From NCBI GenBank assembly GCA_021234155.1, contig JAJEKV010000056.1, positions 3,891,330-3,955,329 of the forward strand: a DNA stretch of 64,000 nt, read 5' to 3'. The stretch comes from Isoetes taiwanensis (lineage: Eukaryota; Streptophyta; Lycopodiopsida; Isoetales; Isoetaceae). A model generated the notes under the pieces. The model made no database searches. It saw nothing but the letters and a program-made list of their open reading frames with translations, and was not told the DNA's origin. Positions 21,744-33,450 of this stretch are shown piece after piece. Made by a program: the position numbers and the translations under genes. Within the stretch, counting starts at the first letter, position 1. Every line of letters begins with the position of its first letter.

Positions 21744-21789
21744 GTCTTACCGCATTTGAAATTCAAATCCATTTCAAATGCGGTAAGAC
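21744..21789. repeat. Perfect 19-bp stem-loop
   Basis: Arms GTCTTACCGCATTTGAAAT (21744-21762) and its exact reverse complement (21771-21789) enclose an 8-nt loop. It lies in the spacer between the two divergent genes. Confidence 0.95.
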
Positions 21790-22242
21790 CCTCCAACAAT
21801 TTCATTGTTGCAAAGCTTGGGAAGGAGTTGTTCGAGGCGCCGGAGTTAATTTGAAGGCGCTATGTTGGATTACAATGGCGCTCCGATGAATTTCAAAGCA
21901 TCCAAGCATATTAGACGTTGTAGAATTCATTGAAGGCTAAAGACAGGCAAGTTCATTCATTGAACTGTGTTTTCAGTTAAATCTGCCGCATGCACCCTTT
22001 TTTGTGTCTGGTAAATCAAATCCCGTTCTAATTTGGTAATATAGATTGCCTGTATCAACAATTCTTAAGATGTTCCTGTTTGTAGGCGTTGATGTCATTC
22101 ATCTTCCTCTAACACAGGTGATCCTTGAGGCATAGCTAGCAGTCCCTAGGTCGTCCCCGCAGGTCATTCATCTACTTCTCCCGCAAGTCGTCCCTACGAC
22201 ACAGCTAGTACTCGTCCGGATCGCGAAGGCGATTTTGCGCAG

Positions 22243-22376
22243 CATAATCTAGACAGGCACGTATAATCTAGACTATGGTATCTGCTTGATCTAGGAGACT
22301 ATGTTAGCTGCTTGCTCTAGGCACGTACAATCTAGACAGGTGTATCTGCTTGCTCTAGGAGATCGCGGTCGCGATC
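22243..22376. repeat. Short interspersed direct repeats ending in a CG palindrome
   Basis: Two alternating words recur: gcacgta(t/c)aatctagac (twice, plus aatctagacagg near 22246) and tatctgcttg(a/c)tctaggaga (twice, with a third partial copy). The last copy is joined to GATCGCGGTCGCGATC (22361-22376). Confidence 0.8.
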
Positions 22377-22474
22377 CTGCTAACCACGTCCTTGCTTAAA
22401 CTTGGTGCAATGCGGCTAGCGTGAAAGTGCTTCGGTGACATCGCGACGGCGTTTTAACCGAGCAATAACGCCCA

Positions 22475-25400
22475 TTGCTTGCTGCGGAACATGGCGCCTC
22501 GAGGTCCATACTATTCCATGGAGTCAAAGTGGGCGAAGGAAAAGTACATGCCTTCGACAAGCACCACAACTTGCCCTTGCCGAGAGATAGCGTTGTAGTG
22601 TCTATGGAAGTTATTCTCGACGGAAGCATTGGTTTGCCATATCCTGAACCGGAATTGACAACACTCGCGGATTCGCGAGGGAGTTTTATTTTGTGGCCGC
22701 CAGCGATTGGATAGCTACCCTTACACAAGAACACGAAATATCCACACCGCACCGCATGCATTAAAAAATTGATTGGCTGGGGTTGCAAGCACCGGAAAGC
22801 CCTTCCGTGAATAATTTTCGGGGAATTTCAAGGGACGAGCTAGTAGAGAAAAGTTGCACACTACTCCATGACTGCTGCAACATTCCGTATGCCCTTGGGG
22901 TCATCATCTTCATTGACCCTAATCAGGCTGTCGGTGACATGAGATTGGGAGAAGACTACTTGGCAGCAACCATAATGAAGACATTCCCTATGCCAGATAG
23001 GCCGACCATGCGATGCCAAGCATGTGCTGAAATGCCACAGTTGCACGACCTGGTGAGGTGGCCGATTGCTTTGGTGTTAGTAGACAATGTTGCTGTGTCA
23101 ACACTCATAAAGATCGAAAGCAGAGCGGTCGTTGAAGGGTAACCCTATGCCATGCAAATTGAGCCTGAAAAGGCAACAAAGAGGACGTACAGAATGGTGA
23201 ACCGGACCCCACGTTCACCTCCTGTGGCCACTAAAGCTGAGAGAAAAATCACAGCAGCTTCCATTTTAGACTTTAAGTCTTCGCTCTGCTGCATGCGAAG
23301 ATGCTGCGCAAACTTCTCATCAGGCGAGATAGCGTGTATGCGTAGGTTCTATTGGAACTTGCGAGCTTCAGACAGGACCACATTTGTTTTCAACATGTTA
23401 GACGTCTGTTCACAGAACGGCCTGGTCCAGAAGCTGATGCTAAATAATAAGCAGGTATGCTTGAAAGCATGGCATAGAGCCTATGGTATACCAATGTCCA
23501 CATTCTATAAGTGGCGAAGACTTTTCCTTGCTGGTCACAGAGTTGCTGAGCATGGTAACATGGGCACGAAAAAGCCGAGGCCTCACACTCTCGCCGGAAA
23601 GGCCATACTCTCTATGTACATCGATGAGAATGCAGAGACGATGCCCCACAGATCCAAAATCACTACTGAAGGGGTGAGAGAGAATGTGAAGAGGCTCCCC
23701 TCTGTCCTAACTAAAAAGGACATTCTTCAAGAGGTGGGACGCCAATGTGATGGAGATGGCGGGCAAGCACATCTCACATTCTTCATTCTCACGTGGGTGG
23801 AAGCAAAATCATTGAGAGGTTGCAATAGCAAAGAGGACGACTTTCTCCAAGTGCAATACGTATTGTAATAAAAGAGAAAATGGCTAAAACCGAGATCCAC
23901 GGAGAGAAGAGAATTGCGGATGGAAAGGAAAGTAACACATGACAGCCCAAACCTCTTGTAGGAGCTTGTCTTGGTCATGGAGAGCTTTGTCCCATCGATC
24001 GCCGGACCCGGTAGCTCACTATCATACATGATAAGATGGACCAAAACAAGACTATGATTCCAAGACCGGAGAAATTAGCCAAATCGGTATGGAGAGGTGA
24101 GCGCTGAAAGTTAAGCGTGGCCCGGTGCACTCGATGCATGGCCATGGCACAGTGCCTTAGGACATTTCTCACTTTCGACCTTTGGAAGGATGATTCAAAT
24201 TTTCATGTTGGTTCCTTGAATCATGCTATCAAAACCCCGGAGGACACTTCCAAGACAATTGGGGTCATTTGAGAAGAAGAAGCCACGAGGGCATGTGGGG
24301 AACCGCCTCCTAAACAGTCTTGGGGTTGAGGACAAAAAAAAACAATTGCACTGGGGTAGACTTTGTAGCACCTCCTAAGCAAGCAGCGCAATTTAAGAGG
24401 CTACCTAGGCGGCTCTACTTGCAGCTAGACAACTGCGCAGGGCAGAACAAGAACAGATATCTCTTCTCTTACCTATCCTATCTTGTGTGGTTGGGTGTTT
24501 TTGATCAAATACAGGTTGGCTTCATGATGGTAGGCCAGACATTGATGCGCTCTTCGGTAACTATTCAACGTTAATGCGCAGGTCGGATGCTCTAACTATT
24601 CCAGAACTAATGCAACTCTTCCGAGAATGTAGCACAAAGGCACCGACACCATACCTTGTTACCGAGGTTCCCGATTGGAAGGGGTTCGTAAAAGGTTACA
24701 TTCCTGATAAGAAGGACCGTTTGGTTGGTCACTTGGAGCCCCTGTTATTCAAGTTCTGCATGAATGATGGGTGGCCATTAATGTATTACAAGATGAGACC
24801 TGGTCATAGAGAATGGTTGCCAGAAAAGGGTATTCGGATGTGGAAAGCAGATGACAATGGTTTGCCAAAGATACCGATTGGCTCGCCCAAGACTGTCAGG
24901 CCATATGCATGCCTCAAGGACATAGGAGCATTGAGATCGTCCATTGCGAAATACATTATGCATTGGGCTAACATCTCCAGGGCTGGTGTGAACTCGTGGT
25001 CTAATACCTACATGAAGCGAGGTCATGGACTCTTTGGTCTTGGTGATGCGTGTGCTAGGTGAAGTACCCCAGGGCAATCAGAAATTCAGAAACTTCGCCC
25101 CAAACAAGGCAAGTTGTGCTTCAAGAGCCCGAATCTATTCAGTCGATCGATATGACGCCCGGTTTGTCTATGTTGGGCCTGCTAAGGATAAACCCAAGAA
25201 TGCAGTGGAGATATTTGACCCATACCAAGATGTACAGAAAGGTATGTTTCTTCTTGTGAGGCCAGCAGATGCATGTCCTACATGGTTAGCGTATGCGGAA
25301 GAGGATCCAATACAAGATCCCACTGCCCCTCATTATAACGAGGTTTTTGTTTCTTGATGGGAGCCTGTGGCTAGGAAAGGCACCCCGTACGCTCAACAGT

Positions 25401-25591
25401 ATCGGGACTGCTAGCATAAGAAGTGGAGGCCGAATCCTAATGATAGACCACGTTATCAGCCTCTCAAAACGATAGACTATGCTTGGTCTGTGGAACCGAA
25501 GCCATTATTGGTTGTGATACCTCCTACTGTCGGAATCCAGCTACAGAAATTGCTTGCTAAAGAGGCATCCGATGATGGAGATGAAACTTGA
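22475..25591 (+). pseudogene. Decayed DDE-type transposase-like gene (DUF7869-like core)
   Basis: Plus-strand pieces in several frames. An N-terminal block (22560-22711) reads EVILDGSIGLPYPEPEL...GSFILWP, resembling plant transposon-associated DUF8039. A basic helix-turn-helix-like block follows (23440-23700: VCLKAWHRAYGIPMSTFYKW). A catalytic-type region starts near 24035 with MDQNKTMIPRP, then RLYLQLDNCAGQNKNRYLF (24400-24470) and, after a small deletion near 24540, DIDALFGNYSTLM. The C-terminal part (24574-25591) is open in two frames and ends with a stop at 25589-25591. The family is known from plant, algal and invertebrate transposons; names are from memory. Multiple stops at 23870-24300 make it non-functional. 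Confidence 0.6.
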
Positions 25592-25688
25592 GTCTTACAG
25601 GTACTCTAAAGCATCTCACACTTTTCATTATCCATAACATCACTACAATAGACTATTTATTATTCATTACGTCTTGCATTTTTCATCT

Positions 25689-25750
25689 TAACACAAGAGC
25701 TCTTACACTATAACACAAGAGCTCTTACACTCTTACACAAGAGCTCGTAT
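25689..25750 (+). repeat. Three tandem copies of acacaagagctcttacact
   Basis: Near-identical units of about 20-24 bp around the palindrome gagctc lie just downstream of the transposase-like gene. Confidence 0.85.
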
Positions 25751-25981
25751 GGATATGTTTTGTGGATTCATGATGGTAGAAGTTTTTGTGCTTTAGTAAT
25801 TCAGGTGTGATTGAAAAGCTTGCAGATATAGTGGAAGTCGAAGAGCACAACCCTACACTACAGTCAGGTATGATACATCAAACAATATTCATTGTGCTAT
25901 TACATCCTTACATAGTTTATAGGTGCTCACACCATTATTATATCATAAACAGATACAGTAGTCATCACTGATAACATTGAT

Positions 25982-26224
25982 TCACTCATCATCAACATCA
26001 AAGCTCGTGATGCTATTCAGCTCATAGATCTCCTGATCAGGAAGCCAGTAAATGTGGACTTTAACACGAGTGAGCTTCTTGCAAGCACTAGCAGGACCAT
26101 CAGCCTTAGATTGGAGCCATGGATCAAGATTAACACCATTTCTTGCGCATTCATTCAGATCGTTGTAGCTCAAGTAGCACTTGAAAGATCGGATGTGCTC
26201 TGGACGAGGCATCGAGGAAGCCAT
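25982..26224 (-). CDS. Hypothetical 80-residue protein
   Basis: I take the Met at 26224 rather than the one at 26317, because the sequence from there (MASSMPRPEHIRSFKCYLSY...) looks protein-like while the upstream 31 codons do not. The product is 80 residues with two Cys and an acidic end (ITSFDVDDE), without signal peptide or membrane segment. No family is recognised. It lies 390 bp beyond the end of the transposase-like gene on the other strand and could be an accessory gene of that element or chance. Confidence 0.35.
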   Translation of the reverse strand: MASSMPRPEHIRSFKCYLSYNDLNECARNGVNLDPWLQSKADGPASACKKLTRVKVHIYWLPDQEIYELNSITSFDVDDE

Positions 26225-28790
26225 GGAAGATGAATGATCTCTACCCCTGAGTCGAGCTGTACTTATAGTGAAGTGAAAATTATTGATGTGAATTATTGGT
26301 GTAGAATGTAGGGCCATTATTGGGCTTCTACAAGTATCATGTACATGTACAAGTATAACACATAATTTGTATGTATATGTGTATGTTAATTACCTCATGT
26401 TTATTGGGCTCGAGAACTAGGTGAAAGTATTCGTGCTTGAGCAAATAAGGTGTGCTTAAAATTCTCAAAATTGCGTTATTTTATCCAATTAATGAAATCA
26501 TGCTTCATACAGGTGAGTTAACAGCTTGGAAAGGTGAGCAGTATCCTAGTTGCTCTGAGCTGCACATGGACATTAATAGTGGGTCTAACTTGATAGGTTT
26601 GGAACCAAAGAAATGCTCGCAGCAGCCTTGGCCGCCGAATAAATTTCTTGTATATATAACTAATATCCAACTATTGTAATATAGTTTCAAGTTACATTTT
26701 GGGTGTATTATCGTTTTGGGTGTCTAAGAATTATTTTGGGCCATTGGATGGTGGCATATGCCACAGCATATGCCATGGGGCGAATTTGGAGCCCTCAAAC
26801 TCAAGTCAAGATGGGGTCAAAACCCCCATCTTTGACTTACCCCTAACATTTTATTAAACCATTGAATAAATAGGATGCTCCACAATTAGCAGCCAAACAA
26901 AATAACAAGCAGTGAAAATAGTAGTTCTGATCACTGATTCTGGATCCCTGATACAAACCAGGGCTTTCAAAGTTCTGCAACAAGCTTTTCTCTGCTTTTC
27001 CAGCAAATAGCTCGTTCACTATGCGTTTATTTTACCAACATGCATAAAGAAGTCCGCCATAGCTCTGGCCTACAAGAGCAACCTGCCATTTCCAAAGAGT
27101 ACAGGCTTCTCAGATTCGTCACAGAGGGGCCGATTTCTAAGGAGGCACCTAGAAAACAAAACCAATGATTTCTTATGTAAGTAATTTTGGATCCCACGAT
27201 CATGACTCCGACTTGCAATGGACGGGGCTTGGTGAATCGAACCCCAACAAGAATCCTATGCCCTTGGCTTACCCGATGAACCGACCTCGACAATCTTCAA
27301 CAAGTTTTTTTGCCTTGTAGCTCCAAGCCCCGCAAAAACACGGACTATCTAAAAACCCTCAAGGCGGATCGCGAGCATTTTCGGTGGCTAAATACGAGAT
27401 CGGCAAACCCAAAAGGCGGATCGCCTTTCACGACCCCTGTTTAACCTACGTCGGGGAGATGCGCGAATCGCTAGAGGTAGAACCCGTATCGGAAGGTGCA
27501 ACCGGGATCGGACTTGGAAAAGCCCTAGCGGGGTTTTTCGTCTAATCGAGGGAAAAGCGCAAGCTGGCTATAGCTATGCAAGCGAAGCTATGGCTTCCGG
27601 AAAAAAACTACTGAAAGAAAAATATGCAATCGGCTATGGCTTAGGCAAAAGCCTGGCCGCCTCCACAGGACCTGTCGCCGCCTTCCTACCCAAAACGTAA
27701 CAACCAAAAATAGAAAAAAAAAACCTTCAATATGCCCGCCCAAGATTCTAGCGTTGGGAATCCCAGTTGCCACCGCGAATACCCCCATAAAACCTTCAGA
27801 AACCTTAAGTTATAAAAATACCCATTCCAATTTCGGACACATTATAGATTTATTCAACACCAAAGCTACGATTCAGTTTCTAGAAGACTCCAAGCTCAGC
27901 CACGATCCTGAGCAAACTCAGCCACGATCCTAGGCAAACTCAGCCACGATCCTGGGCAATATCGCTGCTACTAGCCCTAGCACCACCTTGCTCAATGGCT
28001 GCATGCACTCAAAGGGGTTAGTCCTCGTGACTAAATGGGGATCCCATAGCTGCCTCTGCATATGTGGAAACACTCTGGAATCTTCCAATGTCCATCCTAA
28101 GATTTAGTAGAACTTTGTCTGCATAAGTCTTTACTATGGATCTTAGAAATCCAAAACAATTGTGGTAATCTATCTTTTGAAGTAATAGAGTGATTCTAAA
28201 ATATACTGATTGTATTCTTTGAATAATACTGCATGGACTAAAAGTGAATAATTGTATTGTTTGAATAATACTGCATGGACTAAAAGTGAATACTTTGGAA
28301 CTGATTTTTTTTATGTGCACCAATCTGGTAAGTAAATACTTGAATTTGAAGTATAACTAAATGTCAACTAAACTAAAAAATACATCACATTTTGGGATTG
28401 AAGAGTGGCCACGTGTCAAGCTCTAAATCAAACTCAGGGTAGAATGACTGGTACCTGGTTTTTACTTTTGGGGTAAAGCTCTTCAACCATTGGAGTTGAA
28501 AAGGGTATCCACAATTTCAAAATCACAAATTATTAGGCTGCAACATTACCATTATAGATGATGCAATGGAATATGTCAAAACTTACAAAATTCAATGGGA
28601 ATCACTATGATTACTCATCGGAAAGTTAAAATGGAAATAACGACTTACTTTTTAGGAAAATAAAAGCCTGATTATCTTAAGAACACGTGGAAGCAAGCTT
28701 AAATAGCATCCCGACAATCAGTACTCACAATTGTGAAGTTGCATTAACTGTGGTCCAACTAGCTAAACAACAGCAAATTAGTGAAGCACA
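26225..28790. other. Intergenic stretch with small repeats, no supported gene
   Basis: It contains a stem-loop at 26803-26838 (aagtcaagatgggg against cccccatctttgactt), a perfect 12-bp palindrome tggcatatgcca at 26752-26763, a 22-bp unit (ctcagccacgatcctgagcaaa) three times at 27895-27960, and a 42-bp duplication with one mismatch (28209-28250 and 28251-28292). Minus-strand frames at 27027-27293 and 28018-28323 show no motif. Confidence 0.6.
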
Positions 28791-28792
28791 AG

Positions 28793-29568
28793 TTATACAG
28801 CAGGTGCTGCAGTGCCAGTTTTGGGTTGCTCCTGTGCCATTCCACTGTAACCACCCCCTGGCTCCCTCAACCGCGGTCCAAACCTATCCCCAGCCAATCC
28901 CGAATGCAAAAACAGAATATAGAGCAGCTGTGTTCCGGCTAAAATTATCACAAACGCCTCCAACGTTTTCTGCAACCGACAAGCATCAGACAAAAAATCC
29001 CCACTAATAACAAAAGAAAAAAAATCCCAATTCTAAGATAATTACCAATCTTCTGTTTCTGAAGCCCCCGAGGTTGATTTCTTTGCAAGCGAGACTGCCA
29101 CACAAACATGGGTTTGGGTTAAATTTTGAAAAAATGTTAGCAAAAAGATAATTTAAGTTACCCAAAGGCGAGAAGTGTGAAAAGCCATGCAATAAGGCCA
29201 GAAGCAATAGCAGCAGCTAGGCTTTCAGTTCTCCATAACCCAACGTGGTTAGAACCGGCGAAGATTGAAGCGACTCCAAGCACACCGGCAGCAAGAGCAA
29301 AACTCATGAAGTACGGAGTTGCAGAGTTACCTGCAAGATAAATAGAGGCATAATACATGACAAAGAGATTTTCAAAAAAAAAAAAGACAAGGGAGCTTAT
29401 TATGTGTGGAAGGAAGTAGCAGGCGAACCCACCGACTGTAAATCTGGCACCAGAATCGATGGCCTTGTTTAGGGCCCAGCCCGCCAGGCCCAGGACTATG
29501 AGGTACATACAGAAATTGAGGAACAGCATCACCCCTGTTACCGTTCTGCCCGCGCCATACTTCGCCAT
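28793..29568 (-). CDS. AWPM-19-like plasma-membrane protein, four exons, intact
   Basis: Four exons join in phase: 29568-29433, 29330-29162, 29094-29046 and 28969-28793, with GT-AG introns, giving 176 residues. This matches the usual length of AWPM-19/PM19-like proteins. The first exon reads TGVMLFLNFCMYLIVLGLAG and WALNKAI; the second has SATPYFMSFALAAGVLGVAS, GSNHVGLWR and ESLAAAIASGLIAW; the third LACKEINLGG; the fourth LEAFVIILAGTQLLYILFLH. Four membrane spans are expected at about residues 12-32, 51-70, 83-106 and 122-142. The family is ABA- and desiccation-induced; some members have been implicated in ABA transport. An uninterrupted 136-codon frame across exons 1 and 2 only arises because that intron happens to stay open. 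No damage seen. Confidence 0.93.
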
Positions 29569-29675
29569 CTTTTCTTTTCTTCTTCTTCTTCTTCGACTGT
29601 TTCTAGTTTTCGGCTAACGCCGTCATCCTTTCTTCAAGAAGAGGGTTTTGCACGTCGCCTTCCTGCATGCCCCTT

Positions 29676-29707
29676 TACGTGGTCACTTCTTTGCCCGACG
29701 CGTGTCC
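29676..29707 (+). promoter_or_regulatory. ABRE-like and CE3-like motifs upstream of the AWPM-19-like gene
   Basis: TACGTGGTC (29676-29684) contains the ACGTG core of ABA-response elements. ACGCGTGTCC (29698-29707) matches the coupling element CE3 described in cereal ABA-inducible promoters. The two are 13 bp apart and lie 108-139 bp upstream of the start codon at 29568, a plausible promoter position and spacing. A third ACGT (cacgtcgcc) is at 29651. This fits the ABA-linked family but is a motif match only. Confidence 0.5.
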
Positions 29708-29719
29708 CCCTTCTCCCAC

Positions 29720-32240
29720 TCTTCCCTGCTTATGTGCTGCACTCAACTGCAATCAACTGCCACTGTTTCTTCACTCCCTTTTAGCTTCTTTCATTTTGCT
29801 ACATCCTTCAATCTTACACAAAACCGTAAGTGTTCTAAAAGCCTTTTATAGGATCGGATGTGTCCCTACATAGATAGGATGCCCATGAGATTCCTATCGT
29901 GGCTTTGAGGTGATCGTGTTCTTATGGCTGAAGTAAGCCTTTCTGTTAATTTTGTTTTGCTTGTGTTGTAAGACTTTCTTGGGCCATTGAAAATCCTAGC
30001 TTGAAGCTTCTCAAATATACCAATATTGTTGCCTTGTAATTGAAAAGGTTATTTCTGTTTGGTGTTTGCAATTTTAGCAGAAAGAGTTTTGCGTAATTCT
30101 TCTATAACGCTCATCAAACCCATATGATACTATAAATAGGGGAAATCACCCTTCCGGGTGACACTATCACCAAGAAAGGCCCTCCGCCTAACTCGGACCA
30201 TCTTTGATGGTCAAGTGCTCGAGCGAATGATATAGAGGTGTCAATGGTTCAGTCCTCCTCTGGTTCATCTATATGCTAGCACATAACAACAACAATACAT
30301 ATACCATTATTCAATTAAATTGGGATTATGTCAACTCCAAAATCACGCCAACCGACGGTTGTTTTCTAGGGACTTTTGTCCCTTTTTTTTTAATTTTTTT
30401 TTTTTTGGGACTTGATAAATAAACATTGCATTTCTCTTTGGTCTTTTATATGTGACTTGAAATATGTAAAACAAAAGGGTAAATTATTCAAATTTATGAC
30501 ATCATAATCTTAGAATACTGAAACAAAAAAATTATATAATTTGTTAACATATTGCAAGTTTTTTGGGCAAGAACAACCTCAGAAATTATGAATATTCTAA
30601 GACATAATTCAAAATCGCATAACCAATTCAAAGTATGTGTTGATTGAAGTTGGTGGCAACCATTTCTTTGTAATACTTTAAATTTTTTGTCACCATATAG
30701 CAATGTGTATTTCCTCTATATTTCCTCGTCCCATAAGGAGCACTTCAAGCCAACAAAATTTGTTTGTGATTAAAGATAGAATAACAACTCATCAATATGA
30801 TTGAATATTCCCATCGTGTGTATAGATACATATACCATTTAAATACGTATGGTCCCCCAAGTAAATCATGGAAAATGTGTATGAAATGTGATGAGCAATA
30901 ATATAGAAAAGGTACAATTTGATAAGGAGGATAGATTTTACGGCTTTTGAAGAAGCATCGAGGCTTCTGTTTCAGAATTATATAATTGAGATATTCTAAG
31001 CACATGCACAAATTTATCTTATGCAAAAAACCCTAGATATTAAGAAGCAGTTAAGATGATTTCAAAAGTAAAGCTGTCTTGTTAATAAAAATGTTTTACT
31101 ACCTTTGATAAAATGTCCCTTGAACATTCATTTTGGCTTCTGAATCTCAGAATTTATCAATCTCTTAGCTGCAACACATTGCTTGAACCATAATAATATC
31201 AATCACGGTGGCATTTAGAATACATTCTGCATGCATTATTTCATGGAGTGCTTTTTCCAATAGCCCTACATTTGCAAATGCGCTATAAAGCATGTCCAAC
31301 ATAATTGCAACAATTGATATTTTATCTAGGGGCAGGCCTAATCACTGAAAAAGGGGAAGAAGAAAATCATTGCACAAGCAAGTACTTAACAAACTCCGAA
31401 CAAACAACGTGAAGGGGCAATCGATGTAGAAAATAACTTCAATGATTCAAAGCACCTGAAATATACAATGCAGACTTGTTTCTAGCACTACTTGCTATGC
31501 ACAGGCTAGAATATAACACATGCAGATTTATACCTAACATTGCCTGCATAAAAGAAGCGAACATTAGATTGCAATGCTACAGGAACAAATGATTCAATCT
31601 TAATCCTCCTTCACCTTTGCAAAAGCATCAGTTAAGTTTGATCAAGGAACTTAATTACATATGTAGATTTAAACGGGGCCCACTAAGTCAAATTGTACCT
31701 GTAGTAAGAAAATGGTTGGACATCATGCAAGGAAGATCATGCAAGCCCGGAGCTTAAATAGCATGCTGCTTTGCCACAAGGACCATGATGGCACATCTTC
31801 TTTCCTTTGGAAAAAGCAGCACCGCCTTGAGGCCTTTCTATTGGAATAACTTGCTGGTAAAACCTCTGCTGTATTGGGTCTGCAAAAAGAATGAGGCATT
31901 ATCATGTTATAGACAATGGACATGGATTACTAAATTTCAAGGGAATTAAGCCAGTAAGACTTACAATTATGACATCATTTAGAGTAATGTCTTCATTTTC
32001 AGTCTCTTTTACTGTTGCTAGAAAAATGAGCCACAATTTACATGTTTTCTAAAATGCAGCAAAAGGTGCATATAAGATTGAGATGCAGCTAATTAGATTG
32101 CAAAAATGTGGGAAAAGACAGAAAGCCGGTAAACATTTTGACCTATCAGTAGAAGTGCTACTCTATTCACTAATTGAACAATATGCTACAACTCAGATCT
32201 CCTATCCATTTTCAAAACTCTTAACACTGAATGATTTGGC
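29720..32240. other. AT-rich intergenic DNA, no supported gene
   Basis: The only notable features are T-rich runs at 30383-30408 and scattered frames below 95 codons without motifs. Confidence 0.6.
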
Positions 32241-32250
32241 CAGTACTTCC

Positions 32251-32485
32251 AAGGGGGATTCACTGTAAGTGCCATACAATGTGCCTGAGTGACTTGTAGG
32301 GGGGTTTTTTCGACCCATTTCCATACGTATACGTAAGAGGTAGGGGGGTTTTTTGCCACTACTTGGGGTAAACTTTGTACGGAAGGGGTCGAATTTGCCT
32401 TTCAAGAAATCGTATACGGGGGTGTTTTTGATCACCCTATGCACGCACATGGCATACCCCCCTTACTATAAGTGAACCCCCCGGG
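32251..32485. mobile_element. MITE with 9-bp target duplication (copy A)
   Basis: A 235-bp element with inverted termini AAGGGGGATTCACT and (reverse complement of the right end) GGGGGGTTCACT after a few extra bases. It is flanked by identical 9-bp direct repeats AGTACTTCC at 32242-32250 and 32486-32494. The inner sequence is rich in runs of G or C and in tacg words. A 9-bp duplication is typical of Mutator-like elements. Confidence 0.85.
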
Positions 32486-32602
32486 AGTACTTCCACCAAC
32501 AACGAAACTCAGGATTTCAAGCACAATTTCATTATTTTTGGACAATACCTGAATTTGTGGACCTTTTTTTGGAAATTTTGCTTCAACGACAATTTTTATA
32601 CA

Positions 32603-33450
32603 TTAACAGACATCCTCAGCGAGTGTTGCATATGCTTCAGCAACAACTATTGGAATCTTGACAGTGTTGGGTAGCTTCTTCTTATTGAAAGGAGCCCAAG
32701 CATAGTCGACAGTCTCTATCGCAATGCGGTCACTAGCAGTCGTTGGCCGCCATCTCCATGTCAAACGTGGCCTCCATCTCCAACGTCGGACACAAGACAT
32801 CATCATGATGCGCCATTATAAACGTGTCCTTCTTAAAATCTTTGAATGAATTGAACTCTGGTATAGGTTGATCCTTCCATGGATCAATATTCCCTGCGGT
32901 AATGGCTGGATGCTTTGTGGTACATGACAGGCCATTTTCAAACTCCTAAACTAGATGCCCAGTGTGCCCGGTCAATCTCTCATCATCACCATCAGAGATA
33001 AGTACATGTTTATTGAAAGATATAAACGATATGAAATCACATACCTATTTTTGTTTTGTAAAAATGAATCATCCACTTGCAAGAGAAATTTCACGATAAG
33101 ACCTTCATGGATGGCCAATTTCGATGAAAATGTCTTCTTGTCAAAAAGTGCAGTAGCTCAAGTTTTGGATGGCACATATATCTTTGGCATTGTAGTAGTC
33201 CATATATAATGAATTATGATTTTTCTCCTTTACGCTTGGTCTTCCAAGATGACACGATTGTTTGGCTCACAAGGCAACCAAGTCCCTGGGTGAAGAAGGG
33301 ACGAATGAAACCACCACAACTGAATGGATGGTAGATTTCTAGGCAGAAACCTTGGGTGTCGGACACAGCCATAGTGTTCAATCTTAGAAACTGGTCACAG
33401 ACTGTAATATCCGGGTCTGTGAAGGATACGAAGCCCTTCCCCAAAGGTAT
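32603..33450 (-). pseudogene. Unrecognised decayed multi-exon gene
   Basis: Minus-strand blocks look protein-like but are split: FVSFTDPDITVCDQFLRLNT...FCLEIYHPFSCGGFIRP (33444-33214), then HPAITAGNIDPWKDQPIPEF...DDVLCPTLEMEATFDMEMAA (about 32940-32745) and, in another frame, DRIAIETVDYAWAPFNKKK (32735-32605) ending in a stop. The last two blocks need a frameshift to join. No family recognised. It is framed by two MITEs of the same type. Confidence 0.35.

Noticed and set aside
27230-27310. tRNA-like or SINE B box (ggttcgattcacc on the minus strand)
   Set aside because: No matching A box at the right distance and no cloverleaf.
29158-29568. Single-exon 136-codon protein
   Set aside because: Its middle is an intron that happens to stay open; splicing to four exons gives the AWPM-19-like product.
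30190-30280. Possible tRNA (ggttcagtcc)
   Set aside because: Only a weak B-box-like word; stems do not form.
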